From contig CAOLHI010000057.1 in the NCBI GenBank assembly GCA_948474755.1, positions 1,302,001-1,366,000 of the forward strand: 64,000 nucleotides of DNA. The letters run 5' to 3'. Position 1 is the stretch's first letter. Every line of letters starts with the position of its first letter. Under the pieces are notes generated by a model that was not told the DNA's origin, ran no database searches, and worked only from the letters and a program-made list of their open reading frames with translations. The DNA is from Ctenosaura bakeri (taxonomy: Eukaryota > Chordata > Lepidosauria > Squamata > Iguanidae). Shown piece after piece: positions 34,815 to 47,379 of this stretch. A program made the position numbers and the translations under genes.

Positions 34815-37800
34815 CATACTAATATGTGTACTGCTAGTAAGGGTATCCAGCATCTAAAGGATCTTTAAGCCCAATATTTCACCTATAAAGAACAGATTCT
34901 ATGTTCTCTACAAAGCATGTGAATTAACAGAGGTCACCTCTATATGCTGGATAGGGTATTGTTCATTATATGAAATATGCCTTATGTGAAAAGTGACTCC
35001 TATGATGTTTCAGATGTAATGACTTCAGTTTATTAATTTTATTGGGAATGAAGTTTTGCTAAATTAGTCTGGATCCAGCCATTTTTAAAAAGTTACATTT
35101 TTTCATCATCACTATTCCATGTGTGTGTGTATGGGTTCATTCAAAAAACTTTCTCACCAAGTAAATAATGTCAGCAAAGTGAACTTTGCAGTGGTCTTTT
35201 GTATCTCTCCTAAAGGATTCACAAAGTTTTCCCAATTATTTTTTTATTTTTAGAAGCTAAAAATAGAATCTACAAACTATTTATTTAGTATACTCATCAT
35301 CATCATCATTACCATCAGCCTTCACAATATATTCTTCCTATCCATAAAATTATAATTCATGGCTGGTATTCTGTACTGAGGCTATGGATTTGTAACCTAC
35401 AGCTACAGATCTATATAACTGCTCCATATTCAGTAAAGACTGCATATTCTTACTGTAAGACTAGTAAATGCCCTCCCAAGTCTACTGTGACAGCCAGCAG
35501 CTGCACTGGGCAAAGGAAGTCTGTTCTGCCACCAACACAGGTGCAAGGATGCTGATATTTCCAGCCCCCTCACACCACTGAGAAAGGCTGAGATAAACAG
35601 AACTTTTGTTGCACTTCTTTATCTCAGTCTCACTAACTGGTCAGAGGGGGCTAGAAACATCCTCCTCCTTATGCCCCAATTAGCAGCTGAAAAGATCTTA
35701 TTTGCTTTATGTAGTTGTCAGCTGTTACAGTGAGCTTGGGGAGTCAGACCAGGATGTATACGTAACTAAGTAGCCAATAAAGAATATTGGCAGAAATCTT
35801 TTAAAATATATAAATGGGGGAGTCCCCTTTTCTGGCATGGTGCAACCAGGTTGACCATTTTGATCTCAGGCAAAACATCTAAACTCAGTTCCAAATCACA
35901 GAATATTGGGAATTGTACATGTGGGAAGTTGCACGTGTGGTGACACTGTGAACCTAGCCATGCCTTTTCAGGTGATGTGTGCTCATTTACTCTTCCTGAA
36001 ATTGGTGGTGGCACATATTTGGTTGCATATTCAGTTTTGCATCTCATTGTGCACTTGGTTTGGATGTTCTTAGTCACATTTGGATGTGTAATGCTGCAAT
36101 TCAACATAAGGGGTACATAGCACACTTAAAAGTGTAACTCCACGTGGGGGTGATTTACGTTATACCACCTTGATGTAAGAACTCAACCAGTAACTTAAGC
36201 TGAGACGAGAAAGTGGGTGGCCTGAGGCTACTCTGCAAACTTAATGGCTGGGTGAGGATTTTAACCTTGATGTCTTCAAAGCACAGGACTGAGATAAGAT
36301 GCCTTTGCTTCCCCCACCACATCACTGGCTACGTTACCTTCTTGTCACTTCCCATTTGCTTGCCTTCTTTCAGTGTCCAATCTGTCCAACACCCAGGGCA
36401 AGAACCTGGCAAAAAAAAAGCAAAAAACTCCTTAACATGTATGCTTGGAAATGGGAAGAGAATCAATAAGGAAAAGAAAGAGGAACTGGGCTAAGAGATT
36501 TTGTGGGTCTCTTCATGAATGTGAGTCTCAGCAGGTGCCTCATGGTGCAAAAGCCATCACCAGCTCTCACTGTCTGCCACATTCTGGCTCTCAGTTTCTC
36601 AAGTTCTTTTGTTCTTTTGCTTTTTCTTTTGCATTTTTTAAAAAGGAAGGATGTGCTTTCTAACAAAAATTTTGCACATTTTTGTTCTGAAATCAAAAGG
36701 AACTTTTTCAACACATACAAATATAGATTCACTGTGATGATGATGATGATGATGATGATACAAAAATGTTTCAGCAGCTCTGAGATCTCTGCATCTCAGC
36801 ATGCTTTAAGACCCATCTGAGCAGCCAAAGTGGCCCCTTTGAAGTCCATCTCTGTCTCTAGACATAGGTGGCATGGTAAAGATCCCTGCTGGCAGTAATT
36901 GGTGGCATTTTATGCTAATCTTCATTTCCTTCCCTGTCAAAATGTTGAACTGTCTCTGCTTGATTCACAAGCTCCAGTTGCCAAGTTTCCTTTGCTTTAA
37001 TGACTTCCCTTTATCGAAAGGCACCTGGTCACTTCTTGGCTCATGACTAATTGTTCAAGGCCATCTGATGCTGAATTAATCTATAATTGCTTAATCTATC
37101 TGTGTCTGAGCAGCCAGGCAAGAGAAGCAAAAGGGAAGCACTTTACAGAGATCAATCACTTAAAATTCATCAAGCCATATATTGGCACCCAGGCCTCTGC
37201 CTGCTTCCCAGCTGAGAATGTGATGGAACCAAGAGACAGAGATTCCCAGAAAGCTGTTCCGTGTGCCTATGTTGATTTAGATTCATGGGGTGAAGAGAGA
37301 CATAATACTACAGCTAATGCTGCAGCAAGTTTTTCACTACCCAGGGTGCAAACCAAACTTCCCATCAACTTTAAAAGACAAAGCTGAGTAGAAAGTTTTC
37401 AAATATAAACTTTTGGCTCAAAAATTTAGGGAAAGGAGGAAACTGAGGGCAGACTAACTATTGATTTGGGACTGAGAGAGCAATATATTTTATGTTATGG
37501 GATGGTAGGACCTTACTGGCTAACCACAACAGTTGAAGTTACTAAATAATGTCATTGGCTGGCATCCTGTTAGTGACATGTGCAGGTGTAAGTTAATCTC
37601 ACACCTATGTATGTCAATTTCGGGGCACTGCAATTGACATTGGTCATTGGTTGGCAATCTCTCCCTCCCTCCACCAAAACCAGAGTTCCCCACTCCAGAC
37701 CTCCTGTAGAATCATAGCCATTCTGTGTTTCCCAGTCATTTTGTGCCTGGGGAAGCCTAGGGAGAACACAGAAGCTGTATCCTTGTTGCCAGATGTAAAA

Positions 37801-37967
37801 GAATTGTATCCCATGACATCAGCAAATGTACATCTAACCACAACAGTAGATGATGTTGGTGCTTCATGTCTGGCTACAAGGACATAATCAAATGCTTCTG
37901 CAACCTTGCAGTTCCATTATCCACCATGCACAGAGTGGCCAAGGTGTGGAGAGACCTCAGGACCTTT
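34815..37967. other. unique intergenic DNA; (CAT)n at 35292-35309, (GAT)n at 36733-36760; candidate element at 36880-37110
   Basis: No gene. Two short trinucleotide repeats. 36880-37110 is non-repetitive, with GGCAGTAATTGG, ATGCTAATCTTC, GACTAATTGTTC, CTGAATTAATCTATAATTG and CTTAATC: several homeodomain-type cores spread over 230 bases. Open frames at 35766-36125 and 37043-37387 show no known domain. Confidence 0.35.
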
Positions 37968-38162
37968 TGTGGTTGTGTGTCTTCAAGTCATTTTTGACTT
38001 ATAGTGACCCTAAGATGGATCTATCATGGGGTTTTCTAGGGCCGAGAGTGTCTGATGTACCCAAGGTCACTCAGCGGGTTTACATAGCCAAGCAGGGAAT
38101 TGAACTCTAGTCTCCAGGGTCAAAGTCCAGCACTCAAAGCACTACACCATGCTCACTCTCTG
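37968..38162 (-). mobile_element. Sauria SINE
   Basis: Tail TTGTGGTTGTGTGTCTTCAA at left, core TATCATGGGGTTTTCTAGGG, and head GAATTGAACTCTAGTCTCCA with CACTACACCATGCTCACTCT at right. A deletion removes part of the central block. Confidence 0.85.
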
Positions 38163-38756
38163 GGACAGGAAAGCAATTACATCATCCACTGTTGTCATTT
38201 CATATGTGGTACTAGTATGCTATGCTATGCTATGCCATGCAGGAATGCAGCTTTTGTTTACTCACATGCATGATCAAACTTTACATTGGGATAGATTTAT
38301 TTTCACACCGGCAGTGGCTAGCATAGAAGGTGCAAAATATTCGAAATCAGCACCAGGCTACACAATGAATGGCTGGATCAGAAGTATCTGGTAATTAGCA
38401 CTACCTGAAAAATTAATATCCCATCCTGACCTAATCCAAGGTTTAGCTAAGCAAAATACCATTTTATAGACATTTTTCATACAAGTGAGCATTCAGCCAA
38501 ATTTCAATTTCTGGATTCCAAGGTCTCCTTCTGAGTGGGTTGGCACTGCTCACAGGGCAGAAATAAAAGCACATAATGACATGGTGATAGGATGAAACTG
38601 GATACAAAAAGGAACTCTGGCATGAGTGCTGTGTTAAATGTCATAAATAATTCTGTTTTCATTGTAATTTATATTGTTATTGGATTTAGGGTTTTATCAC
38701 ATGAAGCAGATAAATTGCAATCACAGCAAGATAATAGTGTATTTTACAGCCAGTAC
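38163..38756. other. unique DNA with a (TATGC)n microsatellite at 38216-38240
   Basis: Five units of ATGCT/TATGC with one variant. The remainder shows no gene or repeat. Confidence 0.5.
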
Positions 38757-38928
38757 AGAGTAGCGGTTTGATCAACCTTGAAGACCAGGGTTCAATTCCC
38801 TCTCAGTCATGGAAACCCACTGATCGACCTTGGCTGCATCACACACTCTCAACCCCAGAAAACCTCATGATAACTTCACCTTACAGTCTCCGTAAGGCAC
38901 ACAACACTGACAACAACAACAAATATTA
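38757..38928 (+). mobile_element. Sauria SINE
   Basis: Plus-strand copy: tRNA-like B-box GGTTCAATTCCCTCTC near 38790, CATGGAAACCCACTGATCGA, AAACCTCATGATAACTTCAC, and a tail GTAAGGCACACAACACTGAC followed by AACAACAAC. The head start is degraded. Confidence 0.8.
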
Positions 38929-39053
38929 TCTTTTGCTGGGATTTATTACATAGCATCATTCCTCTTCCTTTGTTGTCCTAGTAGGATACCATTTTGAAAG
39001 TATTTGTTTTACAAAGAAGGTCATTAACTTTGCTAATACTAATTCATTGAATG

Positions 39054-39980
39054 TGTTACCCTGAAAATCTGGGAGTCCCAGAGGGACACCTCAATATGCT
39101 CCAAGTGATGGGGAAAGTAAGCTCAATGGAGCACAAGCAACAGCAATGAGAGAGGCAGGGTAACCTAGCAAGATCTTTTACCCAATTTTTATGGGGTCAG
39201 GCTCAGTCAGAAATCACACAAAAAGGTTAAATAAATGACTTTATTGAACAGTAATAGCTCTCATCAACGCAAACACACACACATGCATCCAAGGGCTAAA
39301 AGAAATAAAGAGTCAAAATAAGATAGAGGGATTATTGAAGGATTCATAGTTTGGGCGATACTGCACTTTCTCCTGAAGTCCTTGGTCGGGGAGGCAGCAA
39401 AAGAAACGGAACTCAAAGAAGAGATGTTGAGGAGATCGCACGGCTATCGGGAGGGGGGACCAGTCAGTTGGTATGACTGGGAGGCATCCTTCTATCCCAA
39501 CTAGCCCAAAAATGGGGACTATTTGTAGGAAAAATTTACTATGAAGGCGAATCCTCTCCCAGGGAGAACAAAGGGGACAGCAATGGAAAACAACTTCACA
39601 CCTGGCACTTTCTTTGATATCAGAAGATAACAAGGTGTCATCCAAGTTACAGGATCTTCCACCGCTTTGAGGCTGCGGTGTGAGTTTCTAGAGATAGATT
39701 TGTTATAATTTTATTGCTTTCAGTGCACAACTTTATGGGAACACTCTTACTCCCTTCAAGTTGGCTCCTTAAAGGTTGATGACCTTTTGTCCACCGTGGG
39801 TTATCACAACATGAGGTCTTCTGTGGCTACGTGACTGGGGAGTTTACTGGCCTGACCTGGTTCGTTCTGTCGTAGGACAGTTATTGCCTACGTGCTCATC
39901 CGGGTGACCTCTCTGGTGGGTTAGATTAATTTTATATTAAAGTTTTAGACCCCGGGACAGGGTTTATCAAGGGGGCAACA
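39054..39980 (-). mobile_element. solo LTR, family 1 copy B, with 4-bp duplication
   Basis: 927 bp from TGTTACCCTGAAAATCTGGG to GGGTTTATCAAGGGGGCAAC plus a final A. Flanks are aatg on both sides (39050-39053 and 39981-39984). On the minus strand a polyadenylation-type AATAAAGTC lies near 39238-39246 and a TATA-like ACAAATAGTCC near 39525. Similar along its length to 9665-10567 and 50727-51977. The minus-strand open frame 39645-39313 is not a retroviral gene. Confidence 0.8.
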
Positions 39981-40939
39981 AATGTGTATTCTTTGCTTCA
40001 TATTGTATTTTTCATTGAAAAAGGGGTTACTTTATATCCGGGCTTAAGTACTGTTAATTGCTGCTTCATTGTAATTCAAAGACCACCTGTCACATTGGTT
40101 TATTTCATGTTAGAGTTTCCATGATCCTGGTCAACAGGATCTTATTCCAATGCTTAAACCACTATATCATGCTGGATCCAATTATAGCATCCTTCAGAAC
40201 TTCCCCAATATCAATACAGCGTGCCCTGATTTTCTCTTCCCCTTGCCCATCCCCTTTATTCAAAGGCATATTGGTTCCTATCCAGTTTCTATTTAAGAAT
40301 CTGTGACATTTGTTAGATTATTACACATTTTGGTGAACAGTTTACTGGTATTGTGACATGGCTTCTCAACGTCCCAACATTTGAAAGAAACAAAATGCTG
40401 CTCATCCTCTGTATAAAGAAGTAGTTACTGTGGGCAGAACAAGATTCTCTTGTGGATCAACTTAATAACAAGTCAGCAAGTAACACTGCACGTTAACTTG
40501 CAGGGACTGGAGATACACAACCCTTTTCAAGATTTTTTTCTGTTCTCACACACTGTCTATCTTGAGTGTGTAAACCATCTGTATTTTTAAAACAGAGTTG
40601 TTTTCCACAACAATAACAAAGTACAACCAATAATGGAAATTTATAAAGGTTTCTGTATGGCCACAATATACATCACTGTAGCAATTTAGCAAATCTGTAT
40701 CAAAAGAGAATTCATCTCACATTAACAATGAGGTATATAGAAATCCATCAAAATTTAGCATTAAATTGAAAAGCAAAGGTGGAAACATAAGATACATAAA
40801 TTCCTAATAGGAACTATTGAAATCTGAGGAAAATGTTGGAACTGGAAAAATTTGGAGTCATCCCTACAACAGATGCTAAATTTCTATAGATCTTGCAGTT
40901 CATTACATTAGTGTCAATATATTCCTAGTTCAACTGTTG
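39981..40939. other. unique or unrecognised DNA
   Basis: No gene. The right part may be 3' UTR of the non-LTR element at 40940-41500, but no hallmark proves it. Confidence 0.3.
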
Positions 40940-41500
40940 TGCAGTCACTTAAAATTTGGCACTTCTAAACATTACACACTTCACTCGATTGGCCATAAGG
41001 TATCTTACTTTAAATATGTCATCCAAATGAGACAAGCCAACTAGCAAATTTGCAGTGAATTTCTTATTGCGTTTCACAAAAATATCACAATACAGAATGT
41101 ACTGACATACGTTTTCTGCCTCCTAGCTCTTATCAACACAGAGTTGTTTCACCAGAAGGCTATGGCAATGCCCTTCTATACACTGAGAGGACATATTTTT
41201 AAATTTAAGATCCACCCCCCATACACACAATAAATCACAGAAACAGTTCTCTAGAGCACATCACCTTAAAATACTACAGAAGAGGAGAAAAGAATGACCT
41301 CAAAATCTTCCCTGTTTCCAGCTGAACATGTTTCCCCAACCTATTTTTAACACATGTCAGCTCTAGAGCCCACATATTTTTTAAGTCTTGAGGGTCAGTG
41401 TTAAAATACTGTGTTATAGCTCTACACCTTTCTGTCCAGTTAGTTTGATTTGGGGTCAATGTCTTTTCCAGAAAAGCATTGTTTTATAAGCCTATTCTCA
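40940..41500 (-). mobile_element. non-LTR retrotransposon C-terminal remnant, clade uncertain
   Basis: Read on the minus strand, a degraded protein shows a region like the cysteine-histidine tail of non-LTR polymerases (QLCVDKS, stop, EAENVCQYILYCDIFVKRN). Then comes LLVGLSHLDDIFKVRYLMAN, which resembles the 'hLLsdr' end of I/Vingi/CR1-type ORF2 proteins. The upstream open frame 41459-41274 could be the preceding part. At least one stop. I cannot assign the clade. Confidence 0.4.
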
Positions 41501-41674
41501 GCCAAATTACTCAGCTTGAATACAGGAAGACAGTCATAAAAATACAGAACTTCACATGCAGAAACCCAGCTTCTACACTCAAATAGGCATCTAGACTACC
41601 TGGTGGGGTCTATTTTATGGATTCTTTTGGAGAGTTTCAGGAAAGATGTCTACATCCATAAAGGAGAAAGATAG

Positions 41675-41780
41675 GGTAATTCTTCTTCTTCGTCTTCTTC
41701 GTCGTTGTCCTCCTCCTCCTCCTCCCCCTCCTCTTTCACCCTCCTCTTTCTTCTTCTTTCTTCTTCTTCTTCTTCATCAT
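41675..41780. repeat. polypyrimidine/polypurine tract
   Basis: About 100 bases almost entirely C and T on the plus strand (CTTCTT and CCTCCT units), ending in TCATCATCATC just before a truncated MITE. The acidic minus-strand open frame (41844-41650) is merely its translation. Confidence 0.9.
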
Positions 41781-41784
41781 CATC

Positions 41785-41896
41785 GGCCACTCCCACACTA
41801 TAGTGCAAATGCCCCTCCCTAAAGTTCAAACCCCAGGATTCCATAGGATGTTGAAAGTGGAATAATAGAACTATAACAGTCTAGTGTAGAAATGAC
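41785..41896. mobile_element. family B MITE, internally deleted copy
   Basis: Keeps GGCCACTCCCACACTATAG at the left and GGATGTTGAAAGTGGAATAA through CAGTCTAGTGTAGAAATGAC at the right. Most of the left arm is lost. Confidence 0.65.
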
Positions 41897-41904
41897 GATT
41901 GTCA

Positions 41905-42010
41905 TCTTCATCTCCCATCTCTATATATACGTTTTTCCAAGCACTGGGACTCAAGGCATCTTACAAAACTTAATGCAAATATGGATAAAAGTACATATCA
42001 GTAAAAACAC
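41905..42010 (-). mobile_element. possible L2 3' UTR fragment
   Basis: CAAGCACTGGGACTCAAGGC followed by ATCTTACAAAACTTAATGC resembles the 'cccaacatgggacccaaggc' 3' UTR text of squamate L2 elements, as at 49018-49040. Confidence 0.4.
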
Positions 42011-45000
42011 ACAAACACTGGGATATAGTTAAACTATCAAAGGTATTTAGGTTTCCATTTATATCTCTTAAAGTTCTAGACATGTTAGTTAGCATGTTTG
42101 CAATAAGCAGGCATTGATCTGCCATACCCCTGATAAGTAGAGTGATCTCATCCTCAGGCTGAGATCCCAAACCCTTAATCCTCTCATATCTTTTCTCCTG
42201 CTTCTCTACATTTTCTTCCTCAAAAGGAGTTGCTAGGACTGTGCAGTGGTTTGTGGTGGGTAAAGGTAATGTTGAAGTGCCAGAGCTACCAAGCTTAAAG
42301 CTACCAGATTTAGATTGCTTGGATTTGGAAAGGATGGAGTCTCTGACTGATTCTCAATCTCTTTTAATTGCTAGACACTTGCAGAATCCTAATGCAATAT
42401 TTATGTTAACTATATGGGAGATATCAGTCCACAGTATCTTCCATTGAAAGTCTCTCAGCAAACATTTGTGAACAAAGCTGAACAATAAGGCATTTAAAAA
42501 AAACAGATAAAGTCTGTAAGTTGTAAAAGAAAAAAATGTTGTAAACGAAAAAATTATTGAAAACACTTTAAAATATATTCATGAAAAGGCAATAAATAAA
42601 AATAGTACAGCACACAGTTTTGAGGGGAAAAGAGGGAGACTGGTCTAAAACTGATCTGAAATCAAACTGTATGGATGGTTGAATGAAACCAAATTGATTT
42701 AGCCTGTATGACTGAAGGGAATGAGGGATACAAGGGGGAAATGTTATATTTCAAGACAAATGTTCCAAAATGTCAAGCTGGAAATATTAGCAAAGGAAAA
42801 GGAAGGAAACTTTAGAAGACAGGGGTTGGAGGAGAGAAGTTCATGGATAGGATGAACACAAGAAAAGAGGGGAGTTAAATTCAAAATGAAATAAATTTGG
42901 TTGAAATTAGGTATAAGAAAATGAACACTGGATTTGGTTAATAGATCTGCAGTCCCCCTCAAAATGGTGACAAGAAGTGATGGAATGTAATTTCCTGTCA
43001 CCATTTTGGATGGACTGCATAGAAAAATTGAAGCATTTATTGGGGAGTAGTTCAAGGTTCTGAGATACCTGTAGGAATAGGGTATCTTCACCCTATTTAG
43101 GGGTCTTCACCTGCATTTCAGGAATTTTTTGTGTAGTTTAGGGGTAAAAGTGGTCTGAAAATTCCACCATTTTTATTTGGAGGACTGGTGGAGTGGTAGG
43201 AGGACTGGTGGGAAGTTTCAGGACCCACAAAAGTGGGGTCCAGAAGCCACATGTGGCCTATGGCTGCATTTGCCTTTCCACAGAGTTAGTTAAACATGGT
43301 CATATGGATCAAATTATAATTGACCAGATATTATGCCAAACCACTGTGACAGCAGAGATCTGAAGGAGCACCGTGCTTTTCTTCTTCATATGAACAGAAC
43401 CTAAGGCAGTCCATCTAAAAAAAAATTCCAAGTAAATTGATAACAATGTTGCTCAGGGAGGAAGACATTGCCCAAGGCTATGTTTGCCAGTTATTTATAT
43501 GAGTAAGGAAATATGCTTTATGATTCAAACTGAAGTCTTGATATGTCATGTTTAAAAATCAACCTGTACTGGAGAGTTATTTCACCAGAATTAATAATTT
43601 CATACTGAGGAAAGTGTTCACTCTTCTTTGATATACCAAGATGCCCTCTGCTCTGCTTGGAGGGAGATAACTGCGATATTTATTTATGACTGTACAAAAT
43701 AAGAGAGGTTGGGATGTATATTCTTTTTGTTTAACTTTTCTATAACGGCCTATACAGAACAAAATTCTGCCTTAGCTGTTGGGAGGTCGTGATATCTTGC
43801 TGGCTATTCAGAAAATTGAGCTTTTGCTAGTCATTAAAAATAACTGAATTAATACCAGAATGGCCGGCCTTTCCTTATCACTGGGGAAAAAATACACTGT
43901 GTTGAAAAGGATGTTCTTGTTTAATATCAAATTCATTACAGCATAATTATTATTGATTTAAAGGTCTGATATGATCTGACATGATATGACCTATGATCTG
44001 AAGTTACCTGATAACTGATCAGAGAATAGATGAGTTCTCACCAGGGGTTCTCTGTTCTAACTGGCACAAAGTTTCTAGAATCTCCAACAAAGAGTTCTTC
44101 CCTTCACCTATTCTATTCAAGTGAAGATATTTGGGACAGAACTTGGGATGTTTTCCCTGTAGAGCATGTGTTCAGACCTTTACTCTTCCCATTTTTATTT
44201 CTTGCCAATTTTATTTTCTTGCTGACCTCACTTTTTTTTTCTTGCTTTGAGACAAACATCAGCTCTGGGTCACATTTCAGGCTGAGAAAACTTTAGTTAA
44301 AGTGAAGTCCCCTTCACCAGTGCCTTGGTCCCCATTAGAGCATGTGTGGGGATTTTACTGGGAAAAAAGGAGGGACAGAGAGAGCATGAGAGAGATCACC
44401 AGCTCTAAACACCTTAGAGCTAAGCACACATAATTTGGAATCATGTGAATTACCAAGCCAGTTCTCTCGCAGGAATTCTTCAACATTAAGTCATTGCTGG
44501 CTCTGAAGATCTTGGCAGATGTTGTGAGATTCTAAGCAAATGTAGTCAACACTCCTCAAACCAGACTGTCATGTACTGGATAACACACACTTCACAAAAC
44601 TCACTCTGTGGTAGACAGCAGTTTATTTTTTTATGGAAAAGCATGAGCTGTGCACACGTCTGCAGAAGTTGCCAAAACTGAAAGGTACATACAGTGTATA
44701 TCTTCTACAAGTTATCCATACAAGTTTAAGTGTGTAAAGCATGCACTGGTCAAAGGCCTGCATCCCTTCATGTTTCTACCCCCTCCCCATTTTTCCCCAG
44801 GCTGTTGTCTGTCCCTAACTTCACACCACTCTGTTCTCATAACTTCCTAGCACTATCAATCGTAACTTTCCTGCTCTTTCCTGACATGACACACAATGTA
44901 ACAGCAAGCAGCGTTTGATTACAGTGGAGCAGCAATTGGCAGTACTTAAGCCAGAATACATAGTAGCCCCTCTTAGCAACAGTTACATACATGGTAGCAG

Positions 45001-45049
45001 TGAGCTTTAATGTTAAAGCCCTTATTCCTGTCGAAACTCTTGTTGATGA
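42011..45049. other. unique intergenic DNA, nothing firm recognised
   Basis: No gene. A degenerate ATGATCTGA-type run lies at about 43962-44022. 44380-44560 is motif-rich and non-repetitive. Open frames (for example 43091-42744) have no known motif. Confidence 0.35.
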
Positions 45050-45293
45050 CAGTTGTCCTTCCACATGTGTGAATGAGTTTGATCTTCATGAATCGGATTA
45101 TTTGCTATCATTTCAGCTTCCCATTGTGCACTTACTCACATGCACAGGTGGGTGGGGGAGTGAGAGGAAGGAAGACATGCATATGTGTTCCCTTGCTCAC
45201 TCAAGTGGAAGATGGTAAGATATTACAGTTCATCCACTTCGGTAAGGGTCCTGTGCCCCAAACTCTCACCAAAGTGGAGGGCCAACCATACTG
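45050..45293. mobile_element. mariner-like MITE, copy 1 (shortened)
   Basis: Left end CAGTTGTCCTTCCACATGTG, right end with GGTAAGGGTCCTGTGCCCCA and AAAGTGGAGGGCCAACC up to CATACTG. Both ends match those of 56718-57244 and 58266-58653. The TA flanks expected of the superfamily are not visible here. Confidence 0.5.
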
Positions 45294-45524
45294 TGAAACA
45301 TTGTGAAATGCATGCACGTAGGTACATGAACAGCAATTCAGTGATCTAAACTGGTAATGTAATTCTTCATCATCTATTTTTTCTTGAAGGAAGCAATGAG
45401 TATTCCTAGTAATTTTCTTCTCGTTGTGAGAAAAATCTTATATATTAGATATGAGAATATTTATATTGTTTGAAACATATTATTAAATATTTAGTTTATA
45501 TTATTTATATTTATACTATATTAT

Positions 45525-46354
45525 TGTGACCCCAAAAGGTGAATGACTCAGAAGTCCACCCATGATAACAGTGCCTCTATGGAATAGTGGAGAATTATTA
45601 GCTCAACAGGGAGACCTGTGAGAGCAAGGTAACTTTACATGATCTCTCTACCCATGTATAACTGGTACTAATGCAGGGACACCAGTCTGAGATTATAATA
45701 ATGTCTTTTTGGGGAGAAATCACAAACACACACAAATTCAAGCAGTCTCACAACCATACAAAGCTAACCAAAGGAAAGGAAGGAAAAACTGGATAGCGAG
45801 AAGTTGGGATGAAATGGGCAATATTTACCTATCCTGAAGAGAAGAGACGAGCAATATGGCTCAGACTAGAGGTCTCAGGGTGATACAAGAATGGCAATCG
45901 GAGCAGCAGAGTGATGACCTGGGTCCAGGGTAGTACAAGTTGTCTGATTAAGAGGCAGAGTTTAAATACCCTGTTTCTGTCCTGAGGGGGAAGGTGTTAA
46001 TGGCTTTCTGACAGAGCAAACAATGGAGTCCAGAACAGGCTAATGACCTTAGCATTAGGTGAGAAAGCATTGATAAGGAATAGTGATAGTTCTTAATGTC
46101 TGGGCAGGTGAGAAAACAAAGAAGAATATTGGTGGGAAGAAGAAACAAGTTGATGGCAATCAGTTGCCATATTGAGACAGTTTTTGTGTGCTATTGTGTT
46201 TGAAGGTTGGGTTGTTAAGGGATTAAAATTGCAAGTTCATTAGCACCAGGACTTCCTGACTGATCGATCCCTTAAACTAGCCATGCCCCGAGGTCCCATC
46301 TGACCTACTTTCTCAGTCAGTCCTCTTTGCTAGCATGGCTTTTTAATCATAACA
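45525..46354 (-). mobile_element. candidate solo LTR related to family 1
   Basis: About 830 bp from TGTGACCCCAAAAGG to TTTTTAATCATAACA. The order of blocks follows the family 1 LTRs (opening TGTKAC, then a GCAAGGTAACTTTACATGAT and CTACCCATG block, then a CACAAACACACACA block), but divergence is high. Flanking bases do not match (ttat/gtgt). An alternative is an unrelated unique sequence with chance TG...CA ends. Confidence 0.4.
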
Positions 46355-47121
46355 GTGTATGATTTATATTTTATGCAAATAAAATAATGTTCATTGCCAA
46401 TCATATCAGAGAGTGTGGGTGTACGACATGGTAACATTATGCTGTATTATAGTTCTTAATATTTCTGTGTAGGAATATTTTGTGTGTGTACAGAAAAGTC
46501 TGCAATGCAACCATATGTGAATTTTGTGCAGAATGAGTCTTGAACTGTGAAGATTCTCATCAGTCCAGGATTAGTCCAGAATAGAATTAGTTGTGAATTA
46601 GGGTTATTTTTCTGTGAGGCTCCTCAGCTTTAACACCTGTACAGTGGGCAGATGTAGCATGGCCCATAGTTGTTCCTATTTAATTTGGCATGTGCAAATG
46701 AGAAGGGAGACCAGAACTATTCCTAAGGTGGGAGAGGTGCACCACATTGGCAGGCATGCTGTTTTTAATTTTGCATTCCTGCAGGGGTTTGCAGGAAGTT
46801 GGAGGGTGTGATCCAACATTCTTAATCCCAAGTAAATGCATTCCAAGTAAATTGCATGCTTTGTCTGTTATTCTTGGGAGGAGTTAATGAGAACTGTTGC
46901 CTTAATATTTCTCAGTAGTTAATCATTTTGTGTAGGGGTGGGAAGAATATTTTAAAATATTCAAAAAAATATTGAAAGATGTGTATTCTGAGTATCATTG
47001 TGAGTATCAAGAAATCCTGAAAAGAGCAATCCTGATAAGAACCTTCGCAGTCAGATTAGATTCTATGCAAAATTTGCATCTGGTTTGTTTTCACAGAAAA
47101 CAATTTTTTCTGAAGAGAAAC
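46355..47121. other. unique intergenic DNA, nothing recognised
   Basis: No gene or repeat hallmark seen. Confidence 0.35.
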
Positions 47122-47322
47122 AATGGCTGTAGAGACCAGGATTTGAATCCTTGTTCAACCATAGAAACCCACTTGGTGATCTTGAGTAAGTCACATTCTC
47201 TCAGCCTCAGAGGAAGGCAAAGGCATACCCCTTCTGAACAAATCCTGCCAAGAAATCCACCCCTAGATTGGGTCTCCTTAGGAATGGCATAAGTCAGAAA
47301 CGATTTGAAGGCACACAATAAC
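47122..47322 (+). mobile_element. Sauria SINE
   Basis: AGAGACCAGGATTTGAATCC carries the tRNA-like B box. The body includes TCACATTCTCTCAGCCTCAG and AACAAATCCTGCCAAGAAAT. The tail is CATAAGTCAGAAACGATTTG then AAGGCACACAATAAC, the BovB-like 3' end. Confidence 0.85.
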
Positions 47323-47379
47323 AGCTCAACCAGTCACGAGCATACGGATCATCCAGCATCATTCATTCATGTACCCATG

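Noticed and set aside
41650..41844. Acidic 64-codon frame
   Set aside because: Translation of a polypurine tract.
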